A DNA stretch of 64,000 nucleotides from Marisa cornuarietis (lineage: Eukaryota; Mollusca; Gastropoda; Architaenioglossa; Ampullariidae), in the NCBI GenBank assembly GCA_004794655.1, contig SMMW01000001.1, positions 10,823,501 through 10,887,500 of the forward strand, written 5' to 3'. Made by a program: the position numbers and the translations under genes. Of this stretch, positions 1 to 12,520 are shown piece by piece; the first letter of the stretch is position 1; the number at the start of each line of letters is the position of its first letter. The notes beneath the pieces were generated by a model, which was not told the DNA's origin, ran no database searches, and saw only the letters and a list, made by a program, of their open reading frames with translations.

Positions 1-1737
1 CCCACATCTGTCATATCTTCGTTATTCTGTCAGCATTCCTACATATCGTATATCTTCGTCGATTTGTGGTCTTGAGCATGAACGGTTAATTTGGTGGGAC
101 GAGGTGATAAACTCCACTAAATCGAGAACACTGCCAAACTAAGCGCGCATTTATATGCTTATGCAACTTCTTGTTTCCAGCTTTTTTCAATTTATTTCTA
201 TCTGATAACATTTCAGATTTTTTTTCATGAGAAGAATTAAACTGTCGTCTTGTCTCAAGTCTTGCCATTACATCTAATCTATTTGCAAAGAACACGAATT
301 TTGTTTTTAAAAAGTGTCATTGTTTAGCTTTGTTTTTTATGTATAAAACAACAACAGCATTTTCGAAAGACTTCTCTAAGACAGCAAATAAATAATGGAG
401 TAAAGTAACTGCTTCCAGATACTGGTATATGAGAAAGGTATGCGAGTGAAATTAGCTAGGAAGACTTCAAAAACCTGCTGGCGCGAAGCACTGAAAAATC
501 ACTAGGAAGAAGGCAATAGTATGTTACTAACAATCTGACGGGATCGTGTTGCATTTACAATTATAAAATGTTGCTAAAGGGCCGCTGTTGTTAATAACGA
601 AGATAGCCGGCAAAACGGAGCAAAGCCAGATGTAACATGATGACTGTGACAGATTGCAACCACACTGTTAATTAACACGGCAATAGCTACGGGGATAGGG
701 TTGTCCTAAGGGAATTGAATGTTAATGGTGGCTACGCTTGCATATCGGCAAAACAGTAACAATGAGACAGATGGTGGCTATCTAGCTAGTAATAGCATTG
801 CTGCCAGAGTTTTCACAAACTACTCAAGGCCAACCAAGGGCCGGAGATGACGTGCAGTACGTAGTGCAGTTCGCCATGCTGCCTACCCACGTTCTAGCTT
901 CGATAGCTCGTGGAGAAATCTACAATATTATATTCTGACATTGATCCAGTCATGCAGACCGCTGCACCACCCTGTTTCCCAACACTTTTGTCCGTTGCTT
1001 CCGTGTCTCTGACAGTCGGGCACAGCTTTCTAAGTACTTGTATTTCCATCCTTGATTCTAAGCGCCCGCCCTTCTAGCTTTGGTTCCATTTTAAGTTTGC
1101 TTGAAAAGGGTCTATTTTAATGATCATTCCAATGGTGTTCAAAATATATTTTGAAAACTCTGTATTAAACGCTTTTAACGGGCTGCCTTAAAATCACAAC
1201 TTGGCAGCGTTTGGTCTTCCGTCTGTGTAAATAGATTGCGCTTCGAACGTATGTTGCCGACCGGTTAGTAAAGTAACTTGCTAAAGTTAGTATGTCACGA
1301 AAGGGCATCATTTTTTTATTGGTGGGAGGGAAGACTGACACGTGAACTGACCTACATACAAGCTTGTTACGTCACATCTATTATATTCATGAGGCTCCGG
1401 CATTTCATCCAGCCTCTGCTTGTGACCTCCCAGGAGCTAATGTTTGATCTCTTCCTAAACGCTGTTAAGAATTAGTATGTTTAAATAATTGAGCTGTTTG
1501 CTAATTTCTAATATTCTTTTATCTTATAATGAAGTCACACACTTGAAAATGATTTGGCACTCGCGTTAAAACTGTACTACTGCACAAAAGGCGCTAGGAA
1601 CTTTTGCAATTCATTGTCTGGCGGGATGGATGTAAGATTGACATTTTTTTTCACAAGAAAATCGCCTAGACTATAAACTGTTTTGCTGTTGCCTTTACAC
1701 TGAGTTAGCATGTAGGCAGAGAGGCAAGAGAGGCAGT
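1..1737. other. Gene-free stretch
   Basis: No exon with convincing codon structure and splice sites was found on either strand. The short open frames here are isolated and match no family I recognise. Confidence 0.5.
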
Positions 1738-1739
1738 TA

Positions 1740-1776
1740 AACCAAAGACGGTAAAACAGTTTTATCGTCTTTGGTT
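1740..1776. repeat. Tight inverted repeat (17-bp arms, 3-nt loop)
   Basis: Left arm AACCAAAGACGGTAAAA (1740-1756) and right arm TTTTATCGTCTTTGGTT (1760-1776) are complementary at 16 of 17 positions around a CAG loop. The remaining pair would be a G-U wobble in RNA. The loop is too short for a normal microRNA precursor. Confidence 0.8.
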
Positions 1777-2530
1777 AAACCTGACTTCTCCCAGCAGCCA
1801 TTGTGCCGGCTACGCTGTGACCGCGCCACACACCCAATTAATCCTCCGCTTTGTTGCCCAGCGAGAGAGTCCTGCTTGTTTAATGGCTCACTCTGCTGTC
1901 ACGAATCCTCCAGTTCTCAAAATGACTGCGCAGTTCTTCGTCTACTAAAGAAGGTGCAAGTTTCTCTAGCCCGGCCTTCCTGGCTTATTAACGGCATTCG
2001 GCTTCCAGCTTACCTGGCGTCGCCTACTTTGCAGCCAGGTGCTACTTGGTGCAGGTGTGTACTTCCACGCGCTATACAGTCCACTGGTAATAGCTCTCTT
2101 TAACTACAAGCCAACTTGTAATTGCTGCTGTAAGCGCTGTTGTGACTCAGAGTTTGCCTGTTGCCTGTTCCCCACCTCAGTAGATGTCTGTTATCATAGA
2201 TTATGGAAATTGGAAATCGGTGACCCGTGACCGTGCCCTTCCTGTTAAGAACTCTGTGCATAACGGGACTGTTTCCAGACGGTTACCTTTGGTGAGTCAA
2301 GCTCGCCTGGTGAGCGGTCCTAACGGCAAAAGCTGTCAAAGGAACACAGTAGATAAAGAGAACAAAGTATTCCCAGTCTCTTTTCAACTCAGCGGGCAGA
2401 ACTGACCGCGGCCTTCTCGTGGAGAATTTTAAATGGCCCCTGGCCGCGATCACCCGACAGAAGAGAGGCCGGAGAACAGCGGGTAACGAGTCCGGTAAGA
2501 GTTCATCGGGTGGACGAAAGGCTCCAGCCA
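1777..2530. other. GC-richer stretch, possible non-coding exon
   Basis: This stretch is visibly richer in G+C than its surroundings. It holds several overlapping open frames, the longest at 1771-2103 (+), but none resembles a known protein. A donor-like CCG|GTAAGAG occurs near 2492. It could be an untranslated first exon or promoter of a downstream gene such as the SPRY-TIR gene, but nothing in the sequence proves this. Confidence 0.2.
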
Positions 2531-3606
2531 GACTACCACCCGTTACGTCCTCAGGACAGTCCGCTCTATTGCTCAGTCCTTTCAGTAGGTAGTCATATAG
2601 TGGCTGTGTCGAAACTTACGACCAGACAAAATTTGAGGGAAGAGAAAGTACTGAAATTATTTTACTTTTTGGTCAGTCAGCTTACCACCAATGGAATAGA
2701 TACTTCTAGAATTAGTAAACATTTTACAGTTTATTAGCAATGATATATGGCTCATTAGACTGGCAAAATCTAAATCTTCAAAAGTTATTTGACAATGCAT
2801 CCTAAAACCACGCTTTGTCCAGTTCGGGGTTTCATCGAGTATCGATGGGATAAGCTTCTTGAAACATAACAGTAAGTATACGAATAAGCAAAGAAGCGAG
2901 AGTGTGAGCAGTTAGTATAACCCAAATGATTGATGGTCTTTGTAGTGGTTCGCACAAGTAGGTCGACGAGGTAGAGCGGAAGCCTGCATTCCTCTGTTAT
3001 AAACGTTGAGATGTTGGTCTGTGTAATGTGTGGCAGGTAGAGGGGCCTTGTCACCCCGCGCTGTTGAGATGCTCAAGTCAAGAGATGGGAGACAGAGTGA
3101 GTAATGGTCACGTCCTGTGTATCAGCGGGGACACGGAGATACACTCTTTTTTTTTTTTTTTTTTTTCATTCGCTATCGTAAACAGGACATTTTCTCTCCC
3201 AGCCATTTCCCTTCCTAAGGTGAAGGCAATAATGAATGTAGTTCTGCATCTGATGTGCTTAGTAGGCATTTACGCAAACAGGTTTTTTAGCGCGAGCTTA
3301 AGAGCGTGACTGCACAAACTAAAACACACATACAACAAAAACAAAGTGCACATAAAGTTTAGATAGTATAAAATACACACAGTCACGGGTTTCTAGTGTA
3401 AGTTGATATAAGCTTATAAGCTATTCATTACAGTTACATTGTATGCTCTGATGTAACATACTTCGTTTGTCTTTTGCTGGAACTTCACCCTTTTGTTCCT
3501 TCGGAGTGACAATAAAACAGTATTGTGTTGCAAATGCTGTCATTTGTTTATTACTTCATCCAGTCATAAATACATCCATCTATTATGCTTTGTTTGTTTC
3601 ATTAGG
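2531..3606. other. Gene-free stretch with poly(T) tract
   Basis: No gene was recognised. A T tract lies at about 3147-3166. The section near 2885-2925 resembles part of the repeat at 4690-4900: both read YTNC.HS...FA on the minus strand. Confidence 0.4.
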
Positions 3607-3722
3607 CATTGATAACAAACTATCGAAGTCAACGGACTCAAAATATCTTTATCTCTCGTCGCTCATCGTCTCACTCGCTGGCAGGTGCGACTGTGCAGAC
3701 GACAGCCCGACGTGTCATGTCT
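3607..3722 (+). repeat. Dispersed repeat, copy 1
   Basis: It shares long near-identical blocks with 6918-7035, for example AGTCAACGGACTCAAA and GACGACAGCCCGACGTGTCA, in the same order and orientation. The second copy has a short insertion before the last block. The family is unknown; the size suggests a SINE or MITE fragment. Confidence 0.7.
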
Positions 3723-4689
3723 CGTCCACCTTTATTGCTAAACGTCTGTCTGATACAGCATTTGCTCACCCTAAAGTTTGTATGATATAATTATGTTGCC
3801 TTTTTCTTTCCTTTTCCTCGTTCCTTTCTTGTATCATCTTTTCATCCTTTCTTCTTCCCTTCCTCTTGCTGCTTCTTTCTTCCATTAAACTCTGCTTTTG
3901 AATATTGAATAAAAGAACTTTTAATTTAAAAGCAGTTTCATACTTTGCTACTAAACAAAGCATGAAGATACCTGCTTTGGGTAATGCTGCAAAGGGGTTA
4001 GAGTAACATCAGAATTATGACTTCATAGGGATGATACGAGAGTGATACCAACAATGATGACGATGATGTTGATGTTGATATATTAAATGCTTGATAACTG
4101 CAGCGATTATTTTCTCCACAGTTTCAAATGCATTCTGACATATGATATTTTTGAATGTGTATAAGTCTGTTAATAATAACATGGACCTTTTATTTTGGGG
4201 CAGAGGTTATTTTTAATTGCTCTTTGTGGCTGCGTTAACATTCTAGCCTCTCTGCTAAAGGGAGATAACCAAATAGTTTGAGACCTTAATAAAGTTTGTG
4301 GTTACTTCCCATGAAAGTACGTCTGCGTCGTGTGCAACTGCGTTAATTTCTCATTCTTTTCCAGCTGTGAATTATTCTTTGTAATACGTTCTTCTACATA
4401 CATTCACACTGCAGGCCTTAATATACTTTGTCTTATTTAAAAACATTCTTGGTACAAACTGTCATCAGGAGACATCGTGCAGTTAACGACTGTTAAGTTC
4501 ATGCGGGGGGGGGGGTAGAAACACCGCGAAATACGGCAATATTATAAAAAGCTTCACTCGTTATAACTCAATACCCGTAATCAGCACAACAATGCATACA
4601 CACAAACAGATTCTGTAACATTTTATATATATATACGTTCTCTATCCCTATGAGATATATATATATATATAAAACACGCAAGCACAGTT
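3723..4689. other. Gene-free stretch
   Basis: AT-rich DNA with a G tract near 4505 and (TA)n tracts near 4625 and 4655. No gene seen. Confidence 0.4.
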
Positions 4690-4900
4690 CCTTGATAAAG
4701 TTGATTTACATTTTACACCACCATCAATGGTAGACTCAAAGCGCTTTACAAAAACAAAACTACTAATAATAATAATAATGATGGGAGCTGGGTTCAAAAG
4801 CAAAGAGCTCACTGTGTGCGCAGTTAGTGTAGCGGCTGGTGATAAGAAGACAGCAAATGTCATCAACAACGATACCGTCTACAGATTGCCATTGAAATCT
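4690..4900 (-). repeat. SINE-like element with GCGCTTT-type tail
   Basis: On the minus strand it reads ...TGAACCCAGCTCCC, then an (ATT)n stretch, then GTAAAGCGCTTTGAG. This GCGCTTT...GAG style of tail also occurs at 46445-46530, 46680-46750 and 53550-53645. Tails of this kind are common at the 3' ends of invertebrate SINEs and LINEs. Boundaries are approximate. Confidence 0.4.
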
Positions 4901-6917
4901 TTGACAAGCCAGTAAAGTGTTCCGCTTCTGAAAGTTATTATGACGTATGTACACATGCACGCACGCAGGCACAAGATACATACATATTGTAAGACCCACA
5001 AACCTCGCCACTGTCCCTGTCACGAGATGGAAGTGACGTACATGTACAATTTCAGTTTATTTGTTTGTTTGTCGGTATAGATTTTGTTCACTTTTTGTTG
5101 TGTGTGTGTGTGTTTTTCATTTTATTTTACTGGTATACATTATTGTAGCTGCACCTCGAAGGTAGATAATTATGGTGGCCTGATCATAGTATGTTGTATG
5201 GAGACACCCGGGGCCCAGGGATATCCTTTAGTTTAGACCGTGTGTGGTCACACTCGCAACAACGCAATGCCGTCTTCTGAGCTCAAACAAAAACAGATGT
5301 CGTACATTAAACACATGCTGATGACGGCAGGATCTTCCTAACCCTATGGCCATGGATTAAAGGCAAGGCAGCCTCGGAGGTAGCCATAAGCGTTTGTGGT
5401 GTTGGTGGTGTTCAACGCACTAATAACGCAGGAAAGGGAACTGGTACGGATGCTTGATGAGTAAGCCTTCGGACATCTGTCAGCCCAGGTGCACTTACAA
5501 ATTCTTGAGGTGAAGCTATAACGTTGAGTCATACTAGCCTGCCTCGGGTCCAAATTAAAGTAGGTTAGTTATTGCTGAAAACAACTACAAGTTATACAGG
5601 CATTTAAGCTCATTTAGTGAAGGAACTATCATATGCACATTGTCATATTTTCTGCATTGTTTCGTCAAAGAAATGTTCTAAACATAAAACGCAAAGGTTC
5701 TCATAGCATTTCTGCATCAAAGACCAGTAAGCTGTAAGTGGTTCACTATACCCAACCTCCTTCCGTCGCCTTATAGCCTGGTAAAGGATCAGTGTACGAC
5801 GTGCTGGGGGCAGAAGAATTAAGTTGTGTAAATCGCAGACCCACGCAAACCACCAGACTACAGTACTAATTAAGTTCTTCCCCATCGAACTCAACTCTCG
5901 ACATCAATGTGTGTGAGAGAGAAAGATCGAGATTAGACATTACTAAATGGAAAAGATAACATATTTTGCGAGGTAGAACTACCAACACCAAGACACCAGA
6001 AGAAGGGTCTGACTAAATTTATCCTCTGGACACGCAGGTGTGTGTACTATAGTGACGCAGTGGCCACGCAGCTCGGTGCGTGCGAGGGTTGTTTTGATGA
6101 GACACGCTCCGCCTATAGTGTCGCCGTTGACAGCACACAGCGGTCCGTACACATGGCCACGACAGGCGGGGGAGAGACAAGCAGCCTACACACGTACTGT
6201 ACCTCCTCCTACACGATGCGATACATCCGTCAGAGTGCTCGATCCCTACTCACCTTCATTAATGAGAATGTTTGATAAATGGGAAGGCGATGCCTTTGCT
6301 GATGCAGTACTCATTGTCATTTTTAAACTCTAATATTCTTAAACTTCTTGACTAATTGCACCATATATGGATTAGGACCTATTTACCATCTGAAACTTTT
6401 ATGTCTGCACCTTTTACTCCAGCGCAATTACATAGGAATAGTTTAATTTATATTTTATAATTCATTTTATTTGATCGTAGAAATTTGCAATGTCTTAGAG
6501 ATGGATGGGTAAAAAAGAAGACCTTATAATCAAACAGGACTTGATCACTCGACCATGGAAAGTGCAGTCCTAAGAGAGGATGTGTGCTAAATATTTGCTG
6601 TATGATTGAAAGAAATTTTTTTCTTGAATTAGTCACTGCGTTGATAAATAGTCAGTACTGGAGAACAGTCCTCAATCTAGAATTTTATTTCTTTTTAAGC
6701 AACTGTGAGACTGTACAAAGGATTGACTTGCCAACAATAGAAGACCAGTATATACCTTCTGCCGCCCCATCAAAGACGCGCTGCGATTCACGATCGCCTG
6801 CATCTAAATATAGACACAGGCACTGGCCGACATTGAGCTGACTCTCTCCACGCCCAGCCCATGTCCACGACATCAACTGCCACTGCCAAACACAGAGCTG
6901 TGTAATGATGCATCGAT
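4901..6917. other. Gene-free stretch
   Basis: No supported gene. The open frames at 6040-6333 (+) and 6042-6275 (+) overlap in different frames and neither shows a known domain. Confidence 0.4.
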
Positions 6918-7035
6918 AATAAACCATCAAAGTCAACGGACTCAAATATCTTTTATCTCTCGTCACTCATCGTGTCACTCGCTGGCAGGCGGGACAGTGC
7001 AGGGAGAGCAGACGACAGCCCGACGTGTCATGACA
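6918..7035 (+). repeat. Dispersed repeat, copy 2
   Basis: Second copy of the element at 3607-3722, with the same block order and a short insertion before the GACGACAGCCCG block. Confidence 0.7.
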
Positions 7036-8041
7036 CTGTGCAGCAAGTACTGACACACGCAGGGTGAAGCACTCGACACAGCTCAGATCAGCATGGAGCA
7101 TAAAAGCTCACTCAGGCGCTAGGTAAGTAAGTGCACAGTGCCTTATCTCAACCAAATGTTGGAATATTCGCCCATTTTAGCTGTTCGAAAGTGTGTTGTC
7201 ATCTATCGTGAGGACACGATTGTTGTGAATGTGCTGTGTTCAGTGAGGTGTATGTATGTGTGAGACTTAAGAGTTCGTGTTGTGCCAGTTAGTGGTGAGC
7301 TTTTTATTCGAAACATAAAGAATGCACCTTGAGAACCTAGCTTCGATAAGCTGACCTCGACGTAGGAACACTAGGGTGGTGTCAGTTTTCTATCATTCTG
7401 CCTTGTCACTGAGCAGTGGGACCTTATACTGGCTTAGGGGTGGTCTGTCAGTTCTCTTTATATTCGTGGCAATGTTTTTCACTGTCTTACCTGAATATAT
7501 TGGGTGATACGTGTTGTGATTTCATGCGTGGCGATGTGCCATGCATGTCCTAATGTTTGCATTCTTGTCAGGTGGGCGTGTATGCTAGTGGGGAAGACAG
7601 AAGGGGTGTGGGAGAAAGACTACAAACATTCATACATTTACGCAGCGAACTGAAGGTGTTTCCAGGGAAGCTCAGTAGCCGGCTGATAAGGTGTGCCAAC
7701 ACACCTGTAGAGGGTGACAGCTAATCTATGTATAAACAAAGCTGCTGCCGTAAAGTTTGTTGTTGTGCCAGTGGCCATGAGATCAGGGTGACACTTCACA
7801 CGCCTGATGCTTCGGAGGGGGCTTGCATGACAGTTTTTACACCCTCAATAAGAGTCAATATATACAAATATTTCAAAAGGTAAACGGATCCTGCAGGTGG
7901 TTCGACGCACGGAGAAAGGATAAGCGAACGTCCATGCAACCCAACCTCTCTATTCTCTGCTGTCCTTTGTGTGTTGCTTTTGCACTGAAACTCACTCATA
8001 CGTCTGTCTACTGTTATCTGTTATAAGGTGGTTTTCTTTTT
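7036..8041. other. Gene-free stretch with a donor-like site
   Basis: A CATAAAAG motif near 7099 is followed by GCTAG|GTAAGTAAG near 7121. This could mark an untranslated first exon, but the spacing is too short for a normal TATA-driven exon. Otherwise nothing recognised. Confidence 0.2.
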
Positions 8042-8490
8042 ACAGAAACGCTGGTGGTGTGAGTGTTACAAACGTTGATGTTGTGTATTACAACGTGGAT
8101 GTTGTGCTATAAACGTGGATATTGTGACTGTTATATAAACGCTGTTGCTGTAAGTCTGTTATAAACGTTGGTGTTGTGTTTTTCAAACGTTGATGTTGTG
8201 CTATGCACGTGGGTACTGTGAGTGAATTATAAACTTCGGTAGTTTAAGTGTGTTATAAACGTGGGTAGTGTGAGTGTGGTATAAATGTTGGTTCTGTAAG
8301 CGTGCTGGTGTTATGTGTTACAAACTCTTAGTGTTATAAACGTGGGTACTGCGTTTTAGAAATGCGGGTATTGTGTGTCTTATAAATGTGGATGGTGTGT
8401 TATGAACGTGGGTAGTGCAAGTGCGTTATAAACATGTATACTGTGTTTTAAATGTGGGTAGTGTGAATGTGTTATAAACGTGGGTAGACA
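8042..8490 (+). repeat. Degenerate tandem repeat
   Basis: Repeated variants of TTATAAACGTGGGTAGTGTG, with units of roughly 22-30 bp differing by substitutions and small indels. It looks like an old, diverged minisatellite. Confidence 0.75.
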
Positions 8491-10648
8491 GTAGTCACAG
8501 GAGAAGTGATGATTGCAGTGCATGAGAGATTAACATAAAGGCGCTTAAGAGAATCAATAACTTCTTACAACCACTGATATGATGCAGAGACCTCAGTTAA
8601 ATCTGCTTGAGGTCAACTACCTGCCATATTGGTACTCGTATGAGGATACCGCCTCAATATTTTGGATGTTTTTTATTATAAACTTTCAGCGTTGTATGCT
8701 TTTGTTTCCTTCAACGGCTTTAATTCTTTAACTTCAAACCTGAGGAGGTGGGCTTCAGTCTGTTTGAGCTCCACACTGGCTGTAGGACATTACAAGTAAT
8801 AAAGATGACCGCTTGCTGGTTTCAGCACATTGTGTATCAGAACACGCATACAGGTATATTCTTAGATCAGCCATTGCAACGATTTCACGAAAGTTAAATG
8901 GTGACGCTGATGAAAAAAAATGAGAAAAGAACTTTTTTCTTCCTTCGTTTGATGACCTTTAAGATGGAGCTGATTATGCCAGTTCGTCACGTTTTGAGAA
9001 ACGCCACAATCCTACATCAAGTATATATCAAGAGCAACAGGGTCAGTAGAAGTGACAAAGAGAAGCCAGGGACAGCGACAGGGACAGGGGAAGAATTGCG
9101 GTCCCGAAGAAACATTAGATGACACCAACGAACGGAATGTTTAAAAAAAATCCCGAAACTTCAAGATTGCCACTTTCATTGATTCACCGAGAACACTAAG
9201 GTACACTCGACATTGACATTCTTGACATTCTTTTGCAAGCTAGGGAAAGTGGTCAGGTTGAACAAGTAGAATTCCCTTTGTTCAGTCGGTATATTTGTCT
9301 GCTTCAGGAATTATGTAAAAGAAGTAATGAACAGTAGTAAGCAAGATAAACGGCTTCTGCAACACCCACGTCTTCCCAGCTGAGCAGAATACATGAAACA
9401 TGTTTTTTTATTTCCCTATTTTTCATGTGAGCTTTTATTTTGCCTATGAAGGCAAAGCCTTTACGATGTGTGACTGCTAACTGATCTAGCTGACTGTGGT
9501 CCAGTGAGTAGGAATACCTCTCACTATTATCGTGAAAGTGAGAGGACACGTGTTGGGTGAATGATGCTATCACCAGGTGTAAAGCAGAAGGAAAAAAAGC
9601 CACATTTGTCTGTTTATTTCAAACAAAAAGAAGACAGTTAAGTTTTATCTACGCGTTCAAATATTCAGACAGAAGATCGAAGTGTGAGAGAATGAGAAAT
9701 GAGACAATAAAATCATTACAAGACAAACCATTCGTGCATGTGCATTTAAAATGTGCATTTGATACTTACGCTTTTTGGGCGCCATGTTAAATTGTAGGGC
9801 GGGGCCGCATTTTGCTTTCTTGCCTTAAGTTCATGTACACTTGGTGTGTTTGGTGTTAGTCTTCAGGTGCCGTAGTTATAAAGCAAAGGTAAGTCATCAC
9901 CCTGGGGCAAAATGGGGGAAATCAATGAATAGCATCTTCTCTGCAAGCTGTGCAGATCCCGCGTATATAGCTTTATGTTACTTAACCCCAGGGCATCTTG
10001 GCTACAGCTTTGAACTACGGACCCAGGAATAAAACGACATCCGGGGGAGACTTTTGCTCTTGATACACCCCACGGCTGTGATGGATGGACGATTAACCTG
10101 GTTGTTTTTTTTTTGGGGGGGGCAGTTAATCAGTCTTACAGCACTTCGGACAGTGGGGACTTTTATTTTATTTATTTATTTAATTTTTTTGCTGTTCAGA
10201 AGGCGTCGGTGCAAGATTATGAAATCTCATACCGCGTCAATAGTAAGATAATTTAGTTACAATATTAACCATATTACTGCACATTTCACCTGCTTCGTTT
10301 TTCTCGTTCTCTCTCTCTCTCTATATATATATATACACGCCGGCCATTTCTTGGCTTTGTGTTTTCTCTTATATCTTCTCTCTCTCTCTTATTTATTATG
10401 GTTAATGCCGCAGTCATAATTTATACTGCCCCACCCCGCATCCACTTTTCAGTATTTTTTTTCTATTTTTGGACGCATCGTGACCTTTGCAGTTGAACCA
10501 TTTATGTCGGTGTCATCAATGTAATATTTTGTGCTTGATAGTCAGCTTTGTTAAGCATATAAATATATAGTGTTTATTTACAGTTAACCATGTGCCAACA
10601 TTGTTTTGTCCAAATCAGAAGTGAAATTCCGATACACGGGTGTCAGCT
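8491..10648. other. Upstream region of the SPRY-TIR gene
   Basis: No coding exon recognised. It holds a G tract near 10115, a TTTA repeat near 10165 and a TC/TA tract near 10310-10335. An acceptor-like CAAATCAG ending at 10618 lies 30 bases before the proposed start codon, so a separate 5' untranslated exon upstream is likely. Confidence 0.4.
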
Positions 10649-12447
10649 ATGTCAGGTCTATCTGAGCGCGTCGACCAGACGCCTCGTGTTGAGACAGATG
10701 GATTTGAGCATCTGAACAATTTCATCGTCTTCAACAATGGCCGTGACATCCTGGTCAGAGGAATTTCCTCTCAAGAGAGCTTGACCTCAAACCTTATCCA
10801 GTGCACTAGGATGCCACTCTCGGATTCCTGCCGATACTACACGATGAAAGTGGAGACGTTGGAAACAGGTAAAATAATAATTATCATACATTTTTTTTAC
10901 TTAACTCACCTTTTCTGTGTGTCTGGTTGGATTTTTGTAATTGATTTTCATCCACTTCCCATCGTCCTACAGGTCTGAAATTTCACCAGTTATACTCATT
11001 TCTGGTGCCAATACAGTATGTTAAGCAGTCTACAAGTAGTAAACTAATTTTTTTTTTACATTTTGTATGAGAACTTATAGACCGAATTAGGAGAGATAGG
11101 TAACTGCTGCTCTTAGGCTACTAAACTATAGCTATTTCCCTAATTCCACCTACAATAAGGGAATAAAGTCACAAAGTAAAACTAAAAAATCGATAAAATT
11201 CGAAAAGACTAATAAGTTTAAAATAGTGTTAATAAAGTAAAACAAATTTTTTAACACACCTTTATTTGAAATGTACTAAAAAGGGTAAATTAATTTTTGT
11301 CCTTACTTCTAGGGATTTTCTTTAATAGATAATATAATAATAAACATAAAATTTGTATAGAGCAAACTCATACTTGTTAGTAGGATGCTCGTAGCGCTTA
11401 AGAACAAGAATGAGACATGGATAACATACGAGGGACAGAAGAACAAATAATATATGAAAAACAAATGGATAAACAGCAGTACTGATGACGAATAAAAGAC
11501 AAATACAGAAAACGCAAGGAGGAACCTAGTAACAAGGACAAAGAGTATCTTGATTTTGCAAAGGAAGTCGAGCAGGGTAGTAGCATTAACTGTAAAAGGG
11601 TGGAAGAGTGTGACAAAGGACTAGCAATTGTGTGGACTGTTGTTAGGAGGTGCGCTTTCAGTGCACACTTACAGAATTCAATGGTGGGTAGGTGCCGGAT
11701 ATGGAAAGGGAAAGAGTTCTATTGTTTCGCTGACTAGACTATAACTAAAAATCCTGTGACCATGTGTTGTTGTTCTGGTGACACGAATAGTTAGGAGACG
11801 GTTGTCAGACGAAAAGCGCAGTTGTCTAGCTGGAATGTAAGGGAAGTTCAGAAAAATAGTCAGGGCAGGAGCCAGCAAAGAAATTAAAACATAGCACAGA
11901 CAGTTTGTACTGAATGCGAGAGCAGATGGGTAGCCAGTGCAGAAATTTTATTACCTATTTTATTATTTGATTGACGTTTTTTGAATTAAATAATTGTATA
12001 TAGCTTAAGCCTACAGTTATCGCAGGTTCTTTTCGTCAAATGTTTGTGCAGCCTCGTGCGTGTTCTGTACTGATGATAACAAGTGCTTTCGAAATAATTT
12101 GGCGTTCGACATTGATAATATTTATGAATTATTAGGAAGTGTGTTTGGAGATGAAATGTAACTCAACAACAGCTAGAAGAGTATTGCAAATGTAACAAAT
12201 TTGTAGATATTAAAAGAATATGAGTTATTCTTAATTGAAATCTTGGAAGTCTATGCTGCGTTTATGTAAAAGTGAGCAAACACGAACATACTTGACCATA
12301 AATGGTCAGGGAAGGTAAAAAAGGACTGAGATGGACAGGGTCTTCCCAAGAAAAGCTTTCCCCGAGAAAAGTGGAGTCTCTAACACCCCACTCGCCTAGA
12401 ATAAAAAGGCAAGGGCAGGACCTTTACCTTTACAGTTTGTGCGACTT

Positions 12448-12520
<73 letters not shown>

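Noticed and set aside
6040..6333. Two overlapping open frames of 77 and 97 codons
   Set aside because: No recognisable domain, no clear splice sites, and two frames are equally open.
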